DNA of 64,000 nucleotides, taken from the NCBI GenBank assembly GCA_035578175.1, contig JAQMRL010000008.1, positions 94,104,541 through 94,168,540 of the forward strand. Direction: 5' to 3'. A program made the translations under genes and the position numbers. Positions 36,101-41,890 of this stretch are shown here, in pieces. Every line of letters starts with the position of its first letter. The first letter of the stretch is position 1. A model generated the notes under the pieces. The model saw only the letters and a program-made list of their open reading frames with translations. It ran no database searches and was not told where the DNA came from. The DNA comes from Catonia carolina. Its lineage: Eukaryota > Arthropoda > Insecta > Hemiptera > Achilidae.

Positions 36101-38602
36101 GTAGTTTTATCATATTTTTTTTATGTAATGGATGCTTTTTTGAACATATCTAGTTTCGAAAGTTATTACATTAAAATCAAGCAATATTACCCCACTTCTC
36201 CTTGAAGCTATATTTGTTTTGTCACTGGCTGGTGACAATAATAAGTGGCCGTAAAATGGGTCATTTGATGTTTTTTTGCTAGGGCAAGCAGATGGCGAGT
36301 GGCCGCACAGTTGAAGATTGATGTGATTGCGTGCATCTCATCATCCAGCTGAGACATTATCTTCTTGTCTCACAGAGTTCATCAATGTTGCTTTATCAGG
36401 ATCCATTAGCATTAACGCATAGCAATGGCTGTTACGATGTCAGGTCGGCAAGCTGAAACATTATCCTTCTCATGGAGTCATCGATGTATCTTCATTGTTG
36501 ATTTCACTCGCTTTTATAGTAATCTGAGATAGAGAGGAGAATCCAATTTGTTCTTTGATTGGTCAAAGTTAACGTCACTTATCTTATGCATGCATGATGA
36601 TTTGGTCAAGTGGAAAGAAAGGGTGTTTATGATCATTATATTCATATTTTTAGTCTTTGGCACATTATTTGAAAATTAGTGCTCTTGTCTCACCCTTATT
36701 TGATTGTGATGAATAATTTTAAGGCTGTGTTTGAAATTTCAAAATGGCAGTATTTTCAGAGTATTGTAATGGTTTTCCTTTAAATTAGTCTCCTTCTAAC
36801 TGAACACACTATGTGTGTGAGTCACACACACCAATTCTTTACTTGTTACCACGTTTAAAAGCTACTTGGAAATTTTTTTTAAAGAACGGTGTCTGCATTT
36901 GCCTGGATTTCTTTAATTAAATATAAATAAATCAATCCCTTTGCAGCAAATTTTTCAATCAAGGAAACTGGTAAGGTTAACAGGGGGTACATCATAGAAA
37001 TAAGGGGGTTATGGAATTACAGGATTTTGGTATTTGACCAAAAATTCTTTAGTGTAGAACATTCTTGATGAACTGATGTGTTGTCATGATGGAAGATCCA
37101 ATTCTTTTGCCAAAGTGCAATTGAATCAAAAAATTCATCAATATTGTCTTCACATTTGACCTACCTCAACTTAATATGAATATACAAATTAAAGAGCTTA
37201 GTGAATGAAGGTATTATGTGACGTAGTATTGAGAAAAATATGATCAATTTTCTACGACTCCAATTTTTGTGAATATCTGTTTTCATTTCTTTTTTTTTTG
37301 TTTTGTTTACGTATTACCCTTCATGATAATTTATATTAAGCTAATAAAAGTTCTTCATACATAACTTTTCAACATAAACTTACTCTCCAATATAATTTTT
37401 TTACAAGATGTGTATATAACAATACCTTCTTCCATTAAAAATTGGTTGGGGGTCTCTATGAGTGGATTTTTTAAAAATAAATGCGTAATAACACCTTTTA
37501 CTGGTAACGGCAGATATTTATTACTACAGTTAACTGTTTTTATTCTAAAAAGACAATATTTTTAATAAGATTGTAGTGAATTTTGGTGGAAGAAGATGTA
37601 AAGTGATCTTAACACAATTATCCACTAATATTTTACTAAACTGAGGAGATAAACATTTATGTTATTAATAAAACTATGCAATAAACACGTTTGTCTATCA
37701 CAAAACCTCAGTTTTTTAACCCTTGCAGTGCCAGCGTCCTAATATTAAGACGTCAAGATTTAGAATAAAAAATTTGCCAGCCTACTTTTTTGTGATTGGT
37801 AGCATTTTATATAACCATCTGTAACATGGCAATTTTCAAGGTATCTTAATGATTTTTTTGTTTAGTTCATAACAAAATGATCTTGTATGATATTCAACTT
37901 GGAACATATTTCTTACAAGTTAAAAATTAAATAATATGTAGACATTTTTATGGAAATTTCCTTTTTAATTTAAAAACAAATCACCCTAAAAAATTATGTT
38001 ACTCAATTTCACTTAGGCCTATATCACTTTAAAGACAATTTAATTATGCAAAAATCACAAAAAAATCATTTATGTATTGTAAAAAGAATCTGTTTTTTAA
38101 TCAATATTAATCAATTACATTCATAAAAAACCTCTACATGTTTTTTTTCAATCTACATTTCTTACTTATTATTTTCATACGTTGCTTATAAAATTTAAGT
38201 GAAAATAAAAATCCTATGAATTTTTTAGTCAACGTACTAATAAAAGGACGTCGCCGGCATTTTTTAGCCTAAATCTTGACGTCCTAATATTAGGATGTTG
38301 GCAATGTAAGGGTTACAAATGTTACATAGATCCTTCATCCACTAAGCTCTTCAATTGGTTCACATTTTATAGATAATATGGTTTCAAATGAAATTATATC
38401 AGTAATTTAGTTCTTATAAAAGTCTGTGCATTATGTGAAATTACTGATGTTCTGTTTTACTGTTTAATTAAAGGTTGTGAAAGGATTATATGTTTGGTGC
38501 CAAGGATGTGCGCATGGAGGTCACTTATCGCATATACAAGAATGGTTAGAAGAAAATGTTGAATGTCCGGCTGGTTGTGGTCACCACTGCGAATATTCTT
38601 AA
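6195..38602 (+). CDS. WDR24: WDR24, GATOR2 complex subunit (11 coding exons, spliced)
   Basis: Joining 11 exons with GT-AG borders and matching phases gives 769 codons plus a stop, close to the roughly 790 residues of vertebrate WDR24. Residues about 10-340 are a WD40 propeller with blade ends such as [31 protein letters not shown] and [10 protein letters not shown]. Residues about 395-410 hold the family signature [14 protein letters not shown]. Residues about 430-560 are an acidic, low-complexity linker. The C-terminus (697-769) is a cysteine/histidine zinc module with C697, C700, C711, C714, C722, C725, C736, C739, H741, H744, C758 and C762, ending GCGHHCEYS as in other WDR24 proteins. From knowledge of the family: GATOR2 (WDR24, WDR59, MIOS, SEH1, SEC13) opposes GATOR1 and so permits amino-acid-dependent TORC1 activity at lysosomes. 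The start was chosen because exon 1 matches the family N-terminus and has no earlier in-frame ATG. The exon set is inferred without transcript data. Confidence 0.96.
6681..6797 (+). CDS. WDR24: WDR24 exon 2
   Basis: Acceptor TTTTTACAG, donor GTTAGT. Codes residues about 32-70, including [20 protein letters not shown], the counterpart of the family IFKIYAIEEEQFVE segment. Intron 2 (6798-8334) is mostly filled by an antisense Helentron-like repeat. Confidence 0.94.
7177..8131 (-). mobile_element. Helentron-like repeat, copy C (WDR24 intron 2)
   Basis: Full-length antisense copy, hairpin end at the left, (CA)n tract 7961-7989. It fills most of intron 2, ending about 200 bases before exon 3. The short reading frames across its CA tract are shadows. 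Confidence 0.75.
8335..8557 (+). CDS. WDR24: WDR24 exon 3
   Basis: Acceptor TTTTGTGCAG, donor GTACTT. Codes residues about 71-144 with [15 protein letters not shown] and [11 protein letters not shown], both close to family sequence. It enters with two bases completing the Asp codon and leaves with AG of a Ser codon. Intron 3 (8558-12465) holds a LINE end, three SINEs and two Helentron-like repeats. Confidence 0.95.
8755..9236 (+). pseudogene. 5'-truncated LINE end: reverse transcriptase C-terminal region
   Basis: A frame reads [16 protein letters not shown] and [14 protein letters not shown], with [19 protein letters not shown] after it, the typical region after the reverse transcriptase palm in CR1/Jockey-type LINEs (family recalled, not searched). 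A stop at 9094 interrupts it; the rest continues in other frames to a pure A-run at 9218-9236, the LINE 3' end. In WDR24 intron 3, sense orientation. Dead copy. Confidence 0.75.
9251..9416 (-). mobile_element. Tail-sharing tRNA SINE (intron 3)
   Basis: Antisense copy with head GCGTAGCATAGTGGTAGCGC on the - strand, B-box-like GGTTTAATTC, and tail complement GTCACAAATAACCGAGCTG. Flanked by TACTTTCTTTTT at 9239-9250 and 9417-9428. It inserted right beside the poly(A) of the LINE. Confidence 0.8.
9770..9949 (-). mobile_element. GCCGGC-type tRNA SINE (intron 3)
   Basis: Antisense copy with T-run at 9771-9785 (complement of poly(A)) and head GCCGGCCGTATTGGCGAAG on the - strand; B box GGTTCGAATCCC. 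A short ACAGGTG flanks both sides (9763-9769, 9950-9956). Confidence 0.8.
10262..11236 (-). mobile_element. Helentron-like repeat, copy D (WDR24 intron 3)
   Basis: Full-length antisense copy with an interrupted CA tract at 11050-11098. Very close to copy C by eye, so probably a recent insertion. Confidence 0.75.
11418..11587 (+). mobile_element. GCCGGC-type tRNA SINE with 16-base duplication
   Basis: Head CCGGCCGCATTGGCGAAG (A box TGGCGAAGTTGG), B box GGTTCGAATCC, body CATTAGCAGTAATTGCAG, then a poly(A) of about 14. Flanked by the exact ATTTTACTTACTAATG at 11402-11417 and 11588-11603. Cleanest insertion of the family here; young by its perfect flanks. Confidence 0.9.
11825..12233 (+). mobile_element. 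Helentron-like repeat, copy E, internally deleted
   Basis: Keeps both ends, but the middle is missing: the sequence jumps near 12075 from the TTAAGTTAGACACC segment to the ATTTTGCGTCTTTCACTC segment near the 3' end. Tract at 11960-12008 mixes (TG)n and (CG)n. Ends 232 bases before exon 4. Confidence 0.7.
12466..12679 (+). CDS. WDR24: WDR24 exon 4
   Basis: Acceptor TGTTCTAG, donor GTAAAT. Codes residues about 145-216, including [23 protein letters not shown] and [13 protein letters not shown]. Flanked upstream by an antisense and a sense Helentron-like repeat and downstream by a sense copy that a mariner has split. Confidence 0.96.
13247..14572 (-). mobile_element. mariner-family DNA transposon with open transposase frame
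   Basis: A 1.33 kb element with inverted ends sharing ACGAGGGGGTACCCAAAAG, flanked by TA at 13245-13246 and 14573-14574, the standard mariner target duplication. It carries one uninterrupted transposase frame. Because it lies inside an older repeat in WDR24 intron 4, in antisense, it is younger than that repeat. Confidence 0.9.
13307..14377 (-). CDS. mariner transposase (DD34D)
   Basis: A 356-residue frame without stops, the usual mariner length. N-terminal helix-turn-helix domain about 8-105 with [10 protein letters not shown] and [10 protein letters not shown]; linker [10 protein letters not shown]. The catalytic triad is complete: D159 (ITGDESW), D254 (HHDNAPAHT) and D289 ([10 protein letters not shown]), with 34 residues between the last two. 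It excises and integrates the element at TA sites in the nucleus. The start is one of two adjacent ATG codons (MMASFNEQ); upstream in-frame codons are non-ATG. Expression would need its own promoter, since it is antisense in an intron. Looks intact, activity untested. Confidence 0.9.
   Translation of the reverse strand: MMASFNEQCAAVKFCFLLGKNAAETVVMLNTAYKDDAIGKTQVYKWFLRFKNGDMSIENKPRSGRPSTSRTDENVVKVKEIVRTDRRQTIDQIPQVSGLSWSSVQRILTEDLTMKRVAAKFVPRVLTDTQKERRIETCSDLKQQLETDPDFMSKIITGDESWCYGYDPETKQQSSQWKTSLSPRPKKSRQVRSNIKTMLICFFDVRGIVHSEFVPPGQTVNQAFYLEVLRRLRNSIRRKRPNLWQIRDWFFHHDNAPAHTAISVTQFLAKNGMVLLPHAPYSPDLAPCDFFLFPHMKRGMKGLRFNNVDDVKKKTTDELAAITEEEYKKCFEQWKHRWDKCISCNGEYFEGDKVLL
15099..15347 (+). CDS. 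WDR24: WDR24 exon 5
   Basis: Acceptor TTTTTAACAG, donor GTATGT. Codes 83 residues (about 217-299) from VWDLGNKS to FLSTSR, with [12 protein letters not shown] and [11 protein letters not shown]. Both borders fall between codons. A broken RTE-like LINE end follows within 60 bases in intron 5. Confidence 0.96.
15399..15838 (+). pseudogene. RTE-like LINE end, broken (intron 5)
   Basis: Reads NGSETWV-like remnants then [55 protein letters not shown] and ALEPNP, the standard C-terminal tail of RTE-type reverse transcriptases. In-frame stops lie in the first 180 bases. A partial antisense relative lies at 43500-43675. Confidence 0.75.
16017..16745 (+). mobile_element. Helentron-like repeat, copy G, old
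   Basis: Strongly diverged copy in intron 5: CTTATCTCTTGCC start, AAAGTTGTAGCAAATCCTAC hairpin, end GACAAGAGAAAG then TTTCACACCAGA and a T-run. No TG tract beyond GTGTGTG. Confidence 0.65.
16771..16928 (+). CDS. WDR24: WDR24 exon 6
   Basis: Acceptor TTTATTTATAG, donor GTAACA. Codes residues about 300-351 with [20 protein letters not shown], the last blade. An old Helentron-like copy ends only 25 bases upstream, so its T-run lies in or beside the polypyrimidine tract. Confidence 0.95.
17590..18065 (+). repeat. Repeat with internal tandem duplication
   Basis: Segment GTCAAGAAATCAAAGT...GGAA occurs twice (about 17739 and 17862). The same family lies antisense at 25800-25914 plus 26961-27180, where a PIF/Harbinger element interrupts it. 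It runs directly into an RTE-like LINE fragment and may be part of that retrotransposon. Confidence 0.65.
18066..18990 (+). pseudogene. RTE-like LINE pol remnant (intron 6)
   Basis: Frame-shifted matches to the RTE reverse transcriptase C-terminus: [45 protein letters not shown], then near 18740 IRWFGFVSG and a tail rich in GATGATGAT at 18981. Many stops. Confidence 0.6.
19176..19362 (+). CDS. WDR24: WDR24 exon 7
   Basis: Acceptor TTCTTTTGCAG, donor GTAAGA. Codes residues about 352-414 with [16 protein letters not shown] and [16 protein letters not shown], the conserved post-propeller helix region. The N-terminal part ([16 protein letters not shown]) is Ser-rich. Confidence 0.95.
19476..19632 (+). 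mobile_element. GCCGGC-type tRNA SINE, diverged (intron 7)
   Basis: Head GGCCGGCCCGTGGTGTAGTAG, degenerate B box GGTTTGATTCTC, body CACTAGCAGTAACTAC and CGGACGTAAAAA end. Begins 110 bases after exon 7. Confidence 0.65.
19765..19903 (+). mobile_element. Tail-sharing tRNA SINE (intron 7)
   Basis: Head AGGCGTAGTGACTAACGCAT, B box GTTTCGATTCC, and 3' tail AGTCGCGAATGACCAAGCTG ending in TTTAAATAAA. Slightly shortened in the middle. Confidence 0.75.
20255..20495 (+). pseudogene. RTE-like LINE tail remnant (intron 7)
   Basis: Degenerate match reading WACPKNSSR, then [15 protein letters not shown] and GKQRNL, resembling the end of RTE-type proteins. Stops throughout; it ends about 200 bases before exon 8. 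Confidence 0.45.
20701..21175 (+). CDS. WDR24: WDR24 exon 8 (acidic linker)
   Basis: Acceptor AAATTTTTAG, donor GTAAGT; the largest exon (475 nt, residues about 415-572). It starts with [15 protein letters not shown], continues into a Gly/Asp/Glu/Ser-rich low-complexity linker, and ends with the conserved [18 protein letters not shown] stretch. The linker is the least conserved part of the family. The other-strand reading of this exon is a shadow. Confidence 0.94.
21355..21790 (-). pseudogene. RTE-like LINE tail remnant (intron 8)
   Basis: On the - strand reads [11 protein letters not shown] followed by [13 protein letters not shown] and [14 protein letters not shown] frames, a decayed RTE C-terminus. 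Several frameshifts. Confidence 0.5.
22084..24267. mobile_element. DNA element with 565-base inverted arms (intron 8)
   Basis: Left arm 22084-22648 and right arm 23709-24267 are reverse complements with scattered differences, outer ends CTGTCTGTCTGTAACTT and inner ends GGACGAACCGTATAG. The roughly 1.06 kb centre holds an ATG at 23223 opening [20 protein letters not shown], related to the remnant at 931. Very long inverted ends suggest a foldback-type transposon. No catalytic domain remains; superfamily unassigned. Confidence 0.75.
23223..23414 (+). pseudogene. Transposase-like N-terminal fragment inside the inverted-repeat element
   Basis: 63 codons from an ATG preceded by ACAAAT. Residues 1-45 ([35 protein letters not shown]) resemble the first exon of insect DDE-type transposase-derived proteins and the remnant at 931-1080. 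The remaining residues look like read-through. No donor or downstream exon found. Confidence 0.4.
24800..25615 (-). pseudogene. RTE-like LINE 3' end with 265-codon open frame (intron 8)
   Basis: An unbroken - strand frame ending at 24818 covers the reverse transcriptase thumb and C-terminus: [84 protein letters not shown]. The 3' tail is CTGATGACAAAAATAAA. 5'-truncated, so no palm motif. Its lack of stops suggests a fairly young copy. Confidence 0.8.
25800..25914 (-). repeat. Left part of a repeat split by a PIF/Harbinger element
   Basis: Antisense match to 17805-18000 (AAGTAAGCCTTTTTAAAAATT and following CCACCAGCCATGAGA on the - strand). Continues at 26961-27180. Confidence 0.6.
26126..26353 (+). 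pseudogene. MADF/Myb-like protein fragment of the Harbinger element
   Basis: Frame from an in-frame ATG near 26123 to TAA at 26351. The C-terminal part reads [20 protein letters not shown], like the start of MADF DNA-binding domains (LIxxVxxxPxLYD). Such proteins accompany PIF/Harbinger transposases. The N-terminal part is unlike any domain I know. Confidence 0.45.
26640..26792 (-). pseudogene. Harbinger transposase N-terminal fragment
   Basis: ATG at 26792 on the - strand reads [20 protein letters not shown] and then [13 protein letters not shown]. The (R)xYWVHPxNxxR motif is typical of PIF/Harbinger nuclease N-termini. It ends at a stop near 26640; the catalytic part is gone, so the element is non-autonomous. 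Confidence 0.65.
26961..27180 (-). repeat. Right part of the repeat split by the Harbinger element
   Basis: Antisense match to 17590-17800 (GTCAAGAAATCAAAGTCAGA and CCTGGATTGGGTTGGTAG on the - strand). Joined with 25800-25914 at TAA it restores the uninterrupted order seen at 17590. Confidence 0.7.
27924..28290. mobile_element. hAT-type MITE, 367 bp (intron 8)
   Basis: Inverted ends CAGTGACGGATTT, flanked by the exact 8-base duplication TTGTTAAG (27916-27923, 28291-28298), diagnostic of hAT elements. The right half (28150-28290) is GC-rich with repeated GCCCCTAGGCAC, in contrast with the AT-rich surroundings. No coding capacity. Confidence 0.9.
28894..29215 (+). mobile_element. Palindrome-type tRNA SINE (intron 8)
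   Basis: Head CACCAGGTTGGTCTATAGG, palindrome AATCAGCTGTTTAACAGCTG.., B box GGTTCAAATCC, then body and A-run. Flanked by AGTAAATTT at 28885-28893 and 29216-29224. Confidence 0.85.
29225..30271. other. Intron 8, no recognised feature
   Basis: AT-rich intron sequence with scattered stops in all frames and no repeat matched elsewhere in the window. Confidence 0.5.
30272..31010. mobile_element. pogo-like MITE (intron 8)
   Basis: Inverted ends about 22 bases: GTAGAATGCCGATTATCCAAA at left and, as reverse complement, GCAGAACGCAGATTATCCAAA at right. The GATTATCC core after an AGAA stretch is typical of Tigger/pogo ends. About 740 bp, no frame. Flanks contain TTA/TAA, but a TA duplication is hard to fix. 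Confidence 0.55.
31106..31143. repeat. 15-base perfect hairpin
   Basis: TAAATGAGATTTACG (31106-31120), loop GCTACAGA, and the exact reverse complement (31129-31143). In intron 8, not part of a repeat I recognise. Confidence 0.7.
31493..32480 (+). mobile_element. Helentron-like repeat, copy H (WDR24 intron 8)
   Basis: Full-length sense copy with a long (TG)n tract followed by four GTGTCT units (31629-31692). Internal hairpins and the 3' hairpin are retained. Confidence 0.75.
32481..33085. other. Intron 8, no recognised feature
   Basis: AT-rich sequence between Helentron-like copy H and the ATA microsatellite. Confidence 0.5.
33086..33150. repeat. (ATA)n microsatellite
   Basis: About 20 AAT/ATA triplets with one interruption (ACT near 33139) in intron 8, about 600 bases before exon 9. 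Confidence 0.95.
33331..33645. mobile_element. Foldback/MITE with about 145-base arms next to exon 9
   Basis: Left arm 33331-33480 and right arm 33500-33645 are inverted. Best core: GTGTTTCGGTGRATCCACC with ATCATCAGAG beside it (33420-33469 against 33525-33574). Ends 105 bases before exon 9, so its hairpin would sit near the branch point. Confidence 0.7.
33750..34051 (+). CDS. WDR24: WDR24 exon 9
   Basis: Donor GTAAAA. Codes residues about 573-673, including [17 protein letters not shown] and [20 protein letters not shown], the helical region before the zinc module. Two acceptors keep the frame: GATCAAACAG before 33750 and GAGTGTCCTGCAG before 33774. I used the first; the second would remove eight residues. 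Intron 8 upstream is 12.6 kb. Confidence 0.9.
34311..34493 (+). mobile_element. Tail-sharing tRNA SINE (intron 9)
   Basis: Head CCCTCCATAGCGTAGTTGTAG, B box GGTTTGATTCCC, tail GTAGTCGCTAATAACAAGCT and ATGCAACTTTAAATAAA. Duplication not evident. Confidence 0.8.
34494..35110. other. GC-rich island of unknown origin (intron 9)
   Basis: Clearly richer in G+C than the rest of the window, with open frames on both strands (34519-34986 +, 34491-34898 -) that are explained by the low AT content; neither peptide has a domain I know. A perfect histone-type stem-loop lies on the - strand at 34548-34563. Could be a retrotransposon 5' region or satellite-derived; not identifiable. Confidence 0.4.
34548..34563 (-). 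other. Histone-mRNA-like stem-loop
   Basis: On the - strand: GGCCCTTTTCAGGGCC, preceded by AAAC and followed by AACCACC. Six-base stem with TTTC loop fits the consensus of replication-dependent histone 3' ends. No histone coding sequence is upstream, so function is doubtful. Confidence 0.3.
35185..35421 (-). pseudogene. mariner-like transposase C-terminal fragment (intron 9)
   Basis: A 78-codon - strand frame. Residues about 30-75 ([37 protein letters not shown]) follow the mariner C-terminal pattern of xLVxRYDKCxxxxGDYVE. No catalytic residues and no element ends found. Confidence 0.5.
35465..35805 (-). mobile_element. (AAC)n-tailed retroposon, copy 2 (intron 9)
   Basis: Antisense, about 340 bp, 5'-truncated against the 394 bp copy 1. 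Flanked by GTTTTATTT at 35456-35464 and 35806-35814. Ends about 100 bases before exon 10. Confidence 0.8.
35903..36064 (+). CDS. WDR24: WDR24 exon 10 (zinc module, first half)
   Basis: Acceptor TTTTGTTAG, donor GTGAGT. Codes 54 residues (674-727) with [18 protein letters not shown] and CAVCSVCHQ, giving three CxxC pairs (697/700, 711/714, 722/725). Both borders lie between codons. Confidence 0.96.
36065..36950. other. Intron 10, no recognised feature
   Basis: Nothing recognised. A stretch at 36220-36560 is less AT-rich and could be an unidentified old repeat. Confidence 0.4.
36955..37125 (-). pseudogene. mariner-like transposase fragment (intron 10)
   Basis: The - strand reads [17 protein letters not shown], then [11 protein letters not shown] and a stop, the second catalytic Asp region of a mariner family enzyme. 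The rest is too decayed to follow. Confidence 0.55.
37720..38312. mobile_element. piggyBac-like MITE, 593 bp (intron 10)
   Basis: 44-base inverted ends with 39 matches: CCCTTGCAGTGCCAGCGTCC at left and CCCTTACATTGCCAACATCC at right, both followed by TAATATTAxGACGTCAAG. Flanked by TTAA at left (37716) and TTAC at right (38313), one base off a perfect duplication. No frame inside. Confidence 0.75.
38474..38602 (+). CDS. WDR24: WDR24 exon 11 (zinc module, second half, stop)
   Basis: Acceptor TTTAATTAAAG. Codes [17 protein letters not shown] through [12 protein letters not shown] and stop TAA at 38600-38602. It supplies the RING-like ligands C736, C739, H741, H744, C758 and C762, and the almost invariant C-terminus. 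Confidence 0.96.
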   Translation, partial: VVKGLYVWCQGCAHGGHLSHIQEWLEENVECPAGCGHHCEYS

Positions 38603-38619
38603 TTTAATTTTTCTTAAGC

Positions 38620-38625
38620 AATAAA
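38620..38625 (+). terminator. WDR24 polyadenylation signal
   Basis: AATAAA lies 18 bases after the WDR24 stop, in TTAAGCAATAAAG. It is the first canonical signal after the stop and implies a very short 3' UTR, about 40-60 bases. Cleavage site unknown. Confidence 0.7.
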
Positions 38626-38752
38626 GTATTATCATTCGTAATAGTAATATACCTTACCCAGGTCACAAGTGAATCTAAATGAAATTAATGGCAATTTATT
38701 CTGCTATAAGTTATTTCTTGTTTTATATACATAATCCATTCAAATGTGTATT

Positions 38753-39793
38753 TTGCGGTTCCAAGCTCCATGTAGTTGCAAGGTGAAGGGTACGGGTGAG
38801 GTATAATGAATGAGTGACGCATGCTGGGAGAACGATTGGTGTATTACTCTGATACTGATACAAAACATTCGTTTTCAAACTTTCCGTATTTAACAGGTTT
38901 ACTCCCATAAGACACTTATACGTCTCTCACTAGATCTGTAATGTTTACTTTTGAGAGACTGATCTGTCTCTCATGTAATAGTGTTCTTAATAGAATCGTG
39001 AGACGGATTGGATGCTCTCGTTTGCATTGAATCATATATTGAACTGTTGAAATGAGTTCAAAAAACATTTTCCCAGTCATGGTTCATGATTTACTTGATC
39101 CGATCGAGTCAAAAATGAGTCAGTGAAACACGGACTCTGGTCTGTGGTTCTGTGTAGACAACTGGTACTCAAGTTTACCACTCCCTGAACAACTGCTTGA
39201 TAGAGAGACGCATCATCGATATTTATGTAGTTTAATTGAAAAATAGCTTAAAGTAAATTATTTATAAAATAAATGTAATGTTTTATAGAAATGCAAGTAA
39301 AATTTCAGTGAGACACAAATCAGTCTTTCAGTAAATTTGATTTTTGTACTCATAAGTACGTGGATCAGTCTCAGACCTAAAAAACAGCACCAAAAAATTT
39401 AAGCTTTACAATACTCTAGACTTGAAAGAAAATTAATTAAAAAAAGCAAAGGAACCATAAAATAGGTTGGGGTTTTTTAAGCAAAATTGCAAACATTGCC
39501 TTGGGAGTCAACCTGTTAATATATTTGTTTGTATTTATTACATTTATGTATTTACATATTTTGATATAAGTTGGTAAGTTAAATATTATAAATCTGACCA
39601 AGTAAATAACCCGGTAGGTAATTGTTAAATTAATGCGCTGGATGATAAGAATGTTTTTTAGTCTAGTTAGTACACACTACCATTACAATTGCAGTTGCAG
39701 TGAAACACTACTAACACTCATTCATTCTCTCACTATTATAACAATGCACTGCATTCCTTCCAACTACACGGAGCTGGGACTCAAGCAATAGTA
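38753..39793. mobile_element. DNA transposon remnant just past WDR24
   Basis: Imperfect inverted ends: AGCTCCATGTAGTTGCAAGG at left and AGCTCCGTGTAGTTGGAAGG at right (as reverse complement), with further matches outward (TTGC..G.TCC) and inward (GAATGAGTG). About 1.04 kb, no transposase frame; superfamily unassigned. Confidence 0.6.
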
Positions 39794-41100
39794 TAAAAAT
39801 GTTTTTCGTGCTTTTATTTATCCCTTTGTTTTCCCCTGATTCTCTCTTTAGTAAAGTTTTTTTGTTTTTATTTAGTAACAACTACAACTGTATATTCATA
39901 CAACCAACAGTATTTGTGATGTATGTGTCCTGTTTTCATTTTTATTGAGGAAATCACCCAATGGCAAACCTTTGTCTCTGTTTTATATGAAATTCCTATT
40001 TCAGCATCTTTTTAATCTTTTTTTTGTGGATTTCATGGTAGGTATAGCTGTGACAATGTTCACCTTAAATCACAGTTATTTATTAAACAAATTTTACTTT
40101 GTGCTACAATTACCTAACTCATCCGATGTGCATGAAAGAAGCTTTGTTCTACGGTTCAACGAAAAAATCAAATGTAAACAGAGTATAAACTTTTCAAAAC
40201 AAATTAGTACGTTTAATCACATGTTGTCCCTACTACGTACGAAACTGTCATACATCAAAACCTTAATGTAGATACAATATACATGACTATTTACAAATTT
40301 AGTAAAAAAGTTAGGTAAAAATATTTTATTTTTAACACAAATCCAAAACATTTGTTTCACGTATGAAATCTATCTCTTACTTGTGTAATTACTGTTTCTT
40401 TTTTTAGTTTTTCTGTGTTATCTTAACAGATAGGTATCTTAGCAGTTTCCACTCTTTTAATTCAGAACTGACTGCCTGTTCCACTCTTATTTATATCAAT
40501 GAATTTTTGCATACCTTCACATTTGTTTCTTTTATTTTCTCTAAATATTTACCATTTCCATTGTCTAACCGTAACGCACATAATCTTCAACCTTATGAAA
40601 ATTCAAATTGGTGTATTTACCATAAACAATTTTTCAGTGCACTAATAAAACAATAACTGTACAACAATAGCCACAACATATCCTAATATTTTATGTCTTT
40701 TATTTTACAATTGTGCATTACTAAAGTATTATTTTACTTTCAAACTAAAACTGCAATATTTCACTAAATGAAAATAAACCGGCACCCACTTGTAAACAAA
40801 ACAAAAACTTAGGTAGGTTAAATCATGGTAAGTAGAAGAGATTCTCTTCTGTTTACCTTGGGTTAAATCAGCTGACAAGCAAAATAACGTCTTACAACTT
40901 GGGTACTTTCATGATGTGGTACATCACATTTTGAAACAAAGAACAAAGAAAAAGAACAAATAGATGTCTGTTATCTTTCTGAACACTATTTTAAAGGTTT
41001 ATATTTCAACTTGCAGAAAGCAACACACAATTATTCAAAAAGTAGTGGCAAATACAATGTCGTATGTACCACGATAGACAAATGTCATGGTACATCCAGC
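39794..41100. other. Intergenic, no recognised feature
   Basis: AT-rich. A frame at 39945-40271 opens with a non-ATG codon and has no domain, so it is not called. Confidence 0.5.
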
Positions 41101-41270
41101 ACATGAGTGATTCTTCTTCGTAGTGGTCCTATCCGCTTCAGATGTTGGCAATCATCATGGCTAATCCAACCTGATTGGCCACTATACAGAACAACTCTGC
41201 AGAGCTCTTCTCAAACCAGGCCCTCGTATTGGCAAGGCAGAAAAGTGTTTTTCAGCCAGATCTCTTTTCT
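41101..41270 (-). pseudogene. RTE-like LINE 3' end fragment
   Basis: On the - strand ATGATGATTGCCAACATCTG followed by CGAAGAAGAA resembles the final codons (MMIANLR) and tail of the element at 51075-51556. Confidence 0.5.
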
Positions 41271-41355
41271 TGTATCCGTTCTTGCAGAATGTACTTGAAC
41301 AGGTTACTGTTAAAAATTCTTTGCACTGATTTATCTATGTAAATAATTACATTTG

Positions 41356-41520
41356 GACCACCACTGTAGCTAGTGGTTAGCACATTAGCCTGCCACACAG
41401 AGGTCCCGGGTTCGATTCCCGGCCAGGGTCTGGAAATTTTCACATGTTAATGTTACATAATCCACCGTAGTCACTAATGACCAAGCAGTTGATGCGACTT
41501 TAAATGGATTAATTAAAAAA
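41356..41520 (+). mobile_element. Tail-sharing tRNA SINE with 11-base duplication
   Basis: Head CACCACTGTAGCTAGTGGTTAG, B box GGTTCGATTCCC, tail GTAGTCACTAATGACCAAGC. Flanked by AATTACATTTG at 41345-41355 and 41521-41531. Confidence 0.88.
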
Positions 41521-41574
41521 AATTACATTTGATTATAATCATAGTTAGGTGACTGAATGTAGTAAAGATCTTCT

Positions 41575-41890
41575 TCTTCCTTTCATGGATTAGGCGTTCT
41601 AAACTGTTCCGTCTTTTTTGCCCATCTTTATCGCAGTCTAACTACATCTCTTCATCCAACAGGTATGTAGCCTAATGTTTTGCCCATCTCTATCTTTACT
41701 CATGCGTATTAAATGTTCCTCACACTTTTCTTTGTGGGATAAAACTATACACCCCTGAACTCTTCTCAAGAACCACATTTCCGCTGCCTGAATCTGACAT
41801 TTATCCTTCTTCCCTAGTATCCAGGACTCACTACCATTTAGCAATACTAGAACAGCCACAACTGGGTATGTTTTTGAACTCTTTTACCCA
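41575..41890 (-). pseudogene. RTE-like LINE C-terminal fragment
   Basis: - strand reads LLNGSESWILGKKDKCQIQA, AEMWFLRRVQG, then IRMSKDRDGQNIR, a short RTE tail. Stop at 41638. 5'-truncated. Confidence 0.65.

Noticed and set aside
35185..37125. One large - strand mariner spanning both fragments
   Set aside because: WDR24 exon 10 lies between them in the opposite sense, and the fragments are not continuous; treated as two separate remnants.
39945..40271. 108-codon + strand frame
   Set aside because: Starts with a non-ATG codon, AT-rich composition, no family resemblance.
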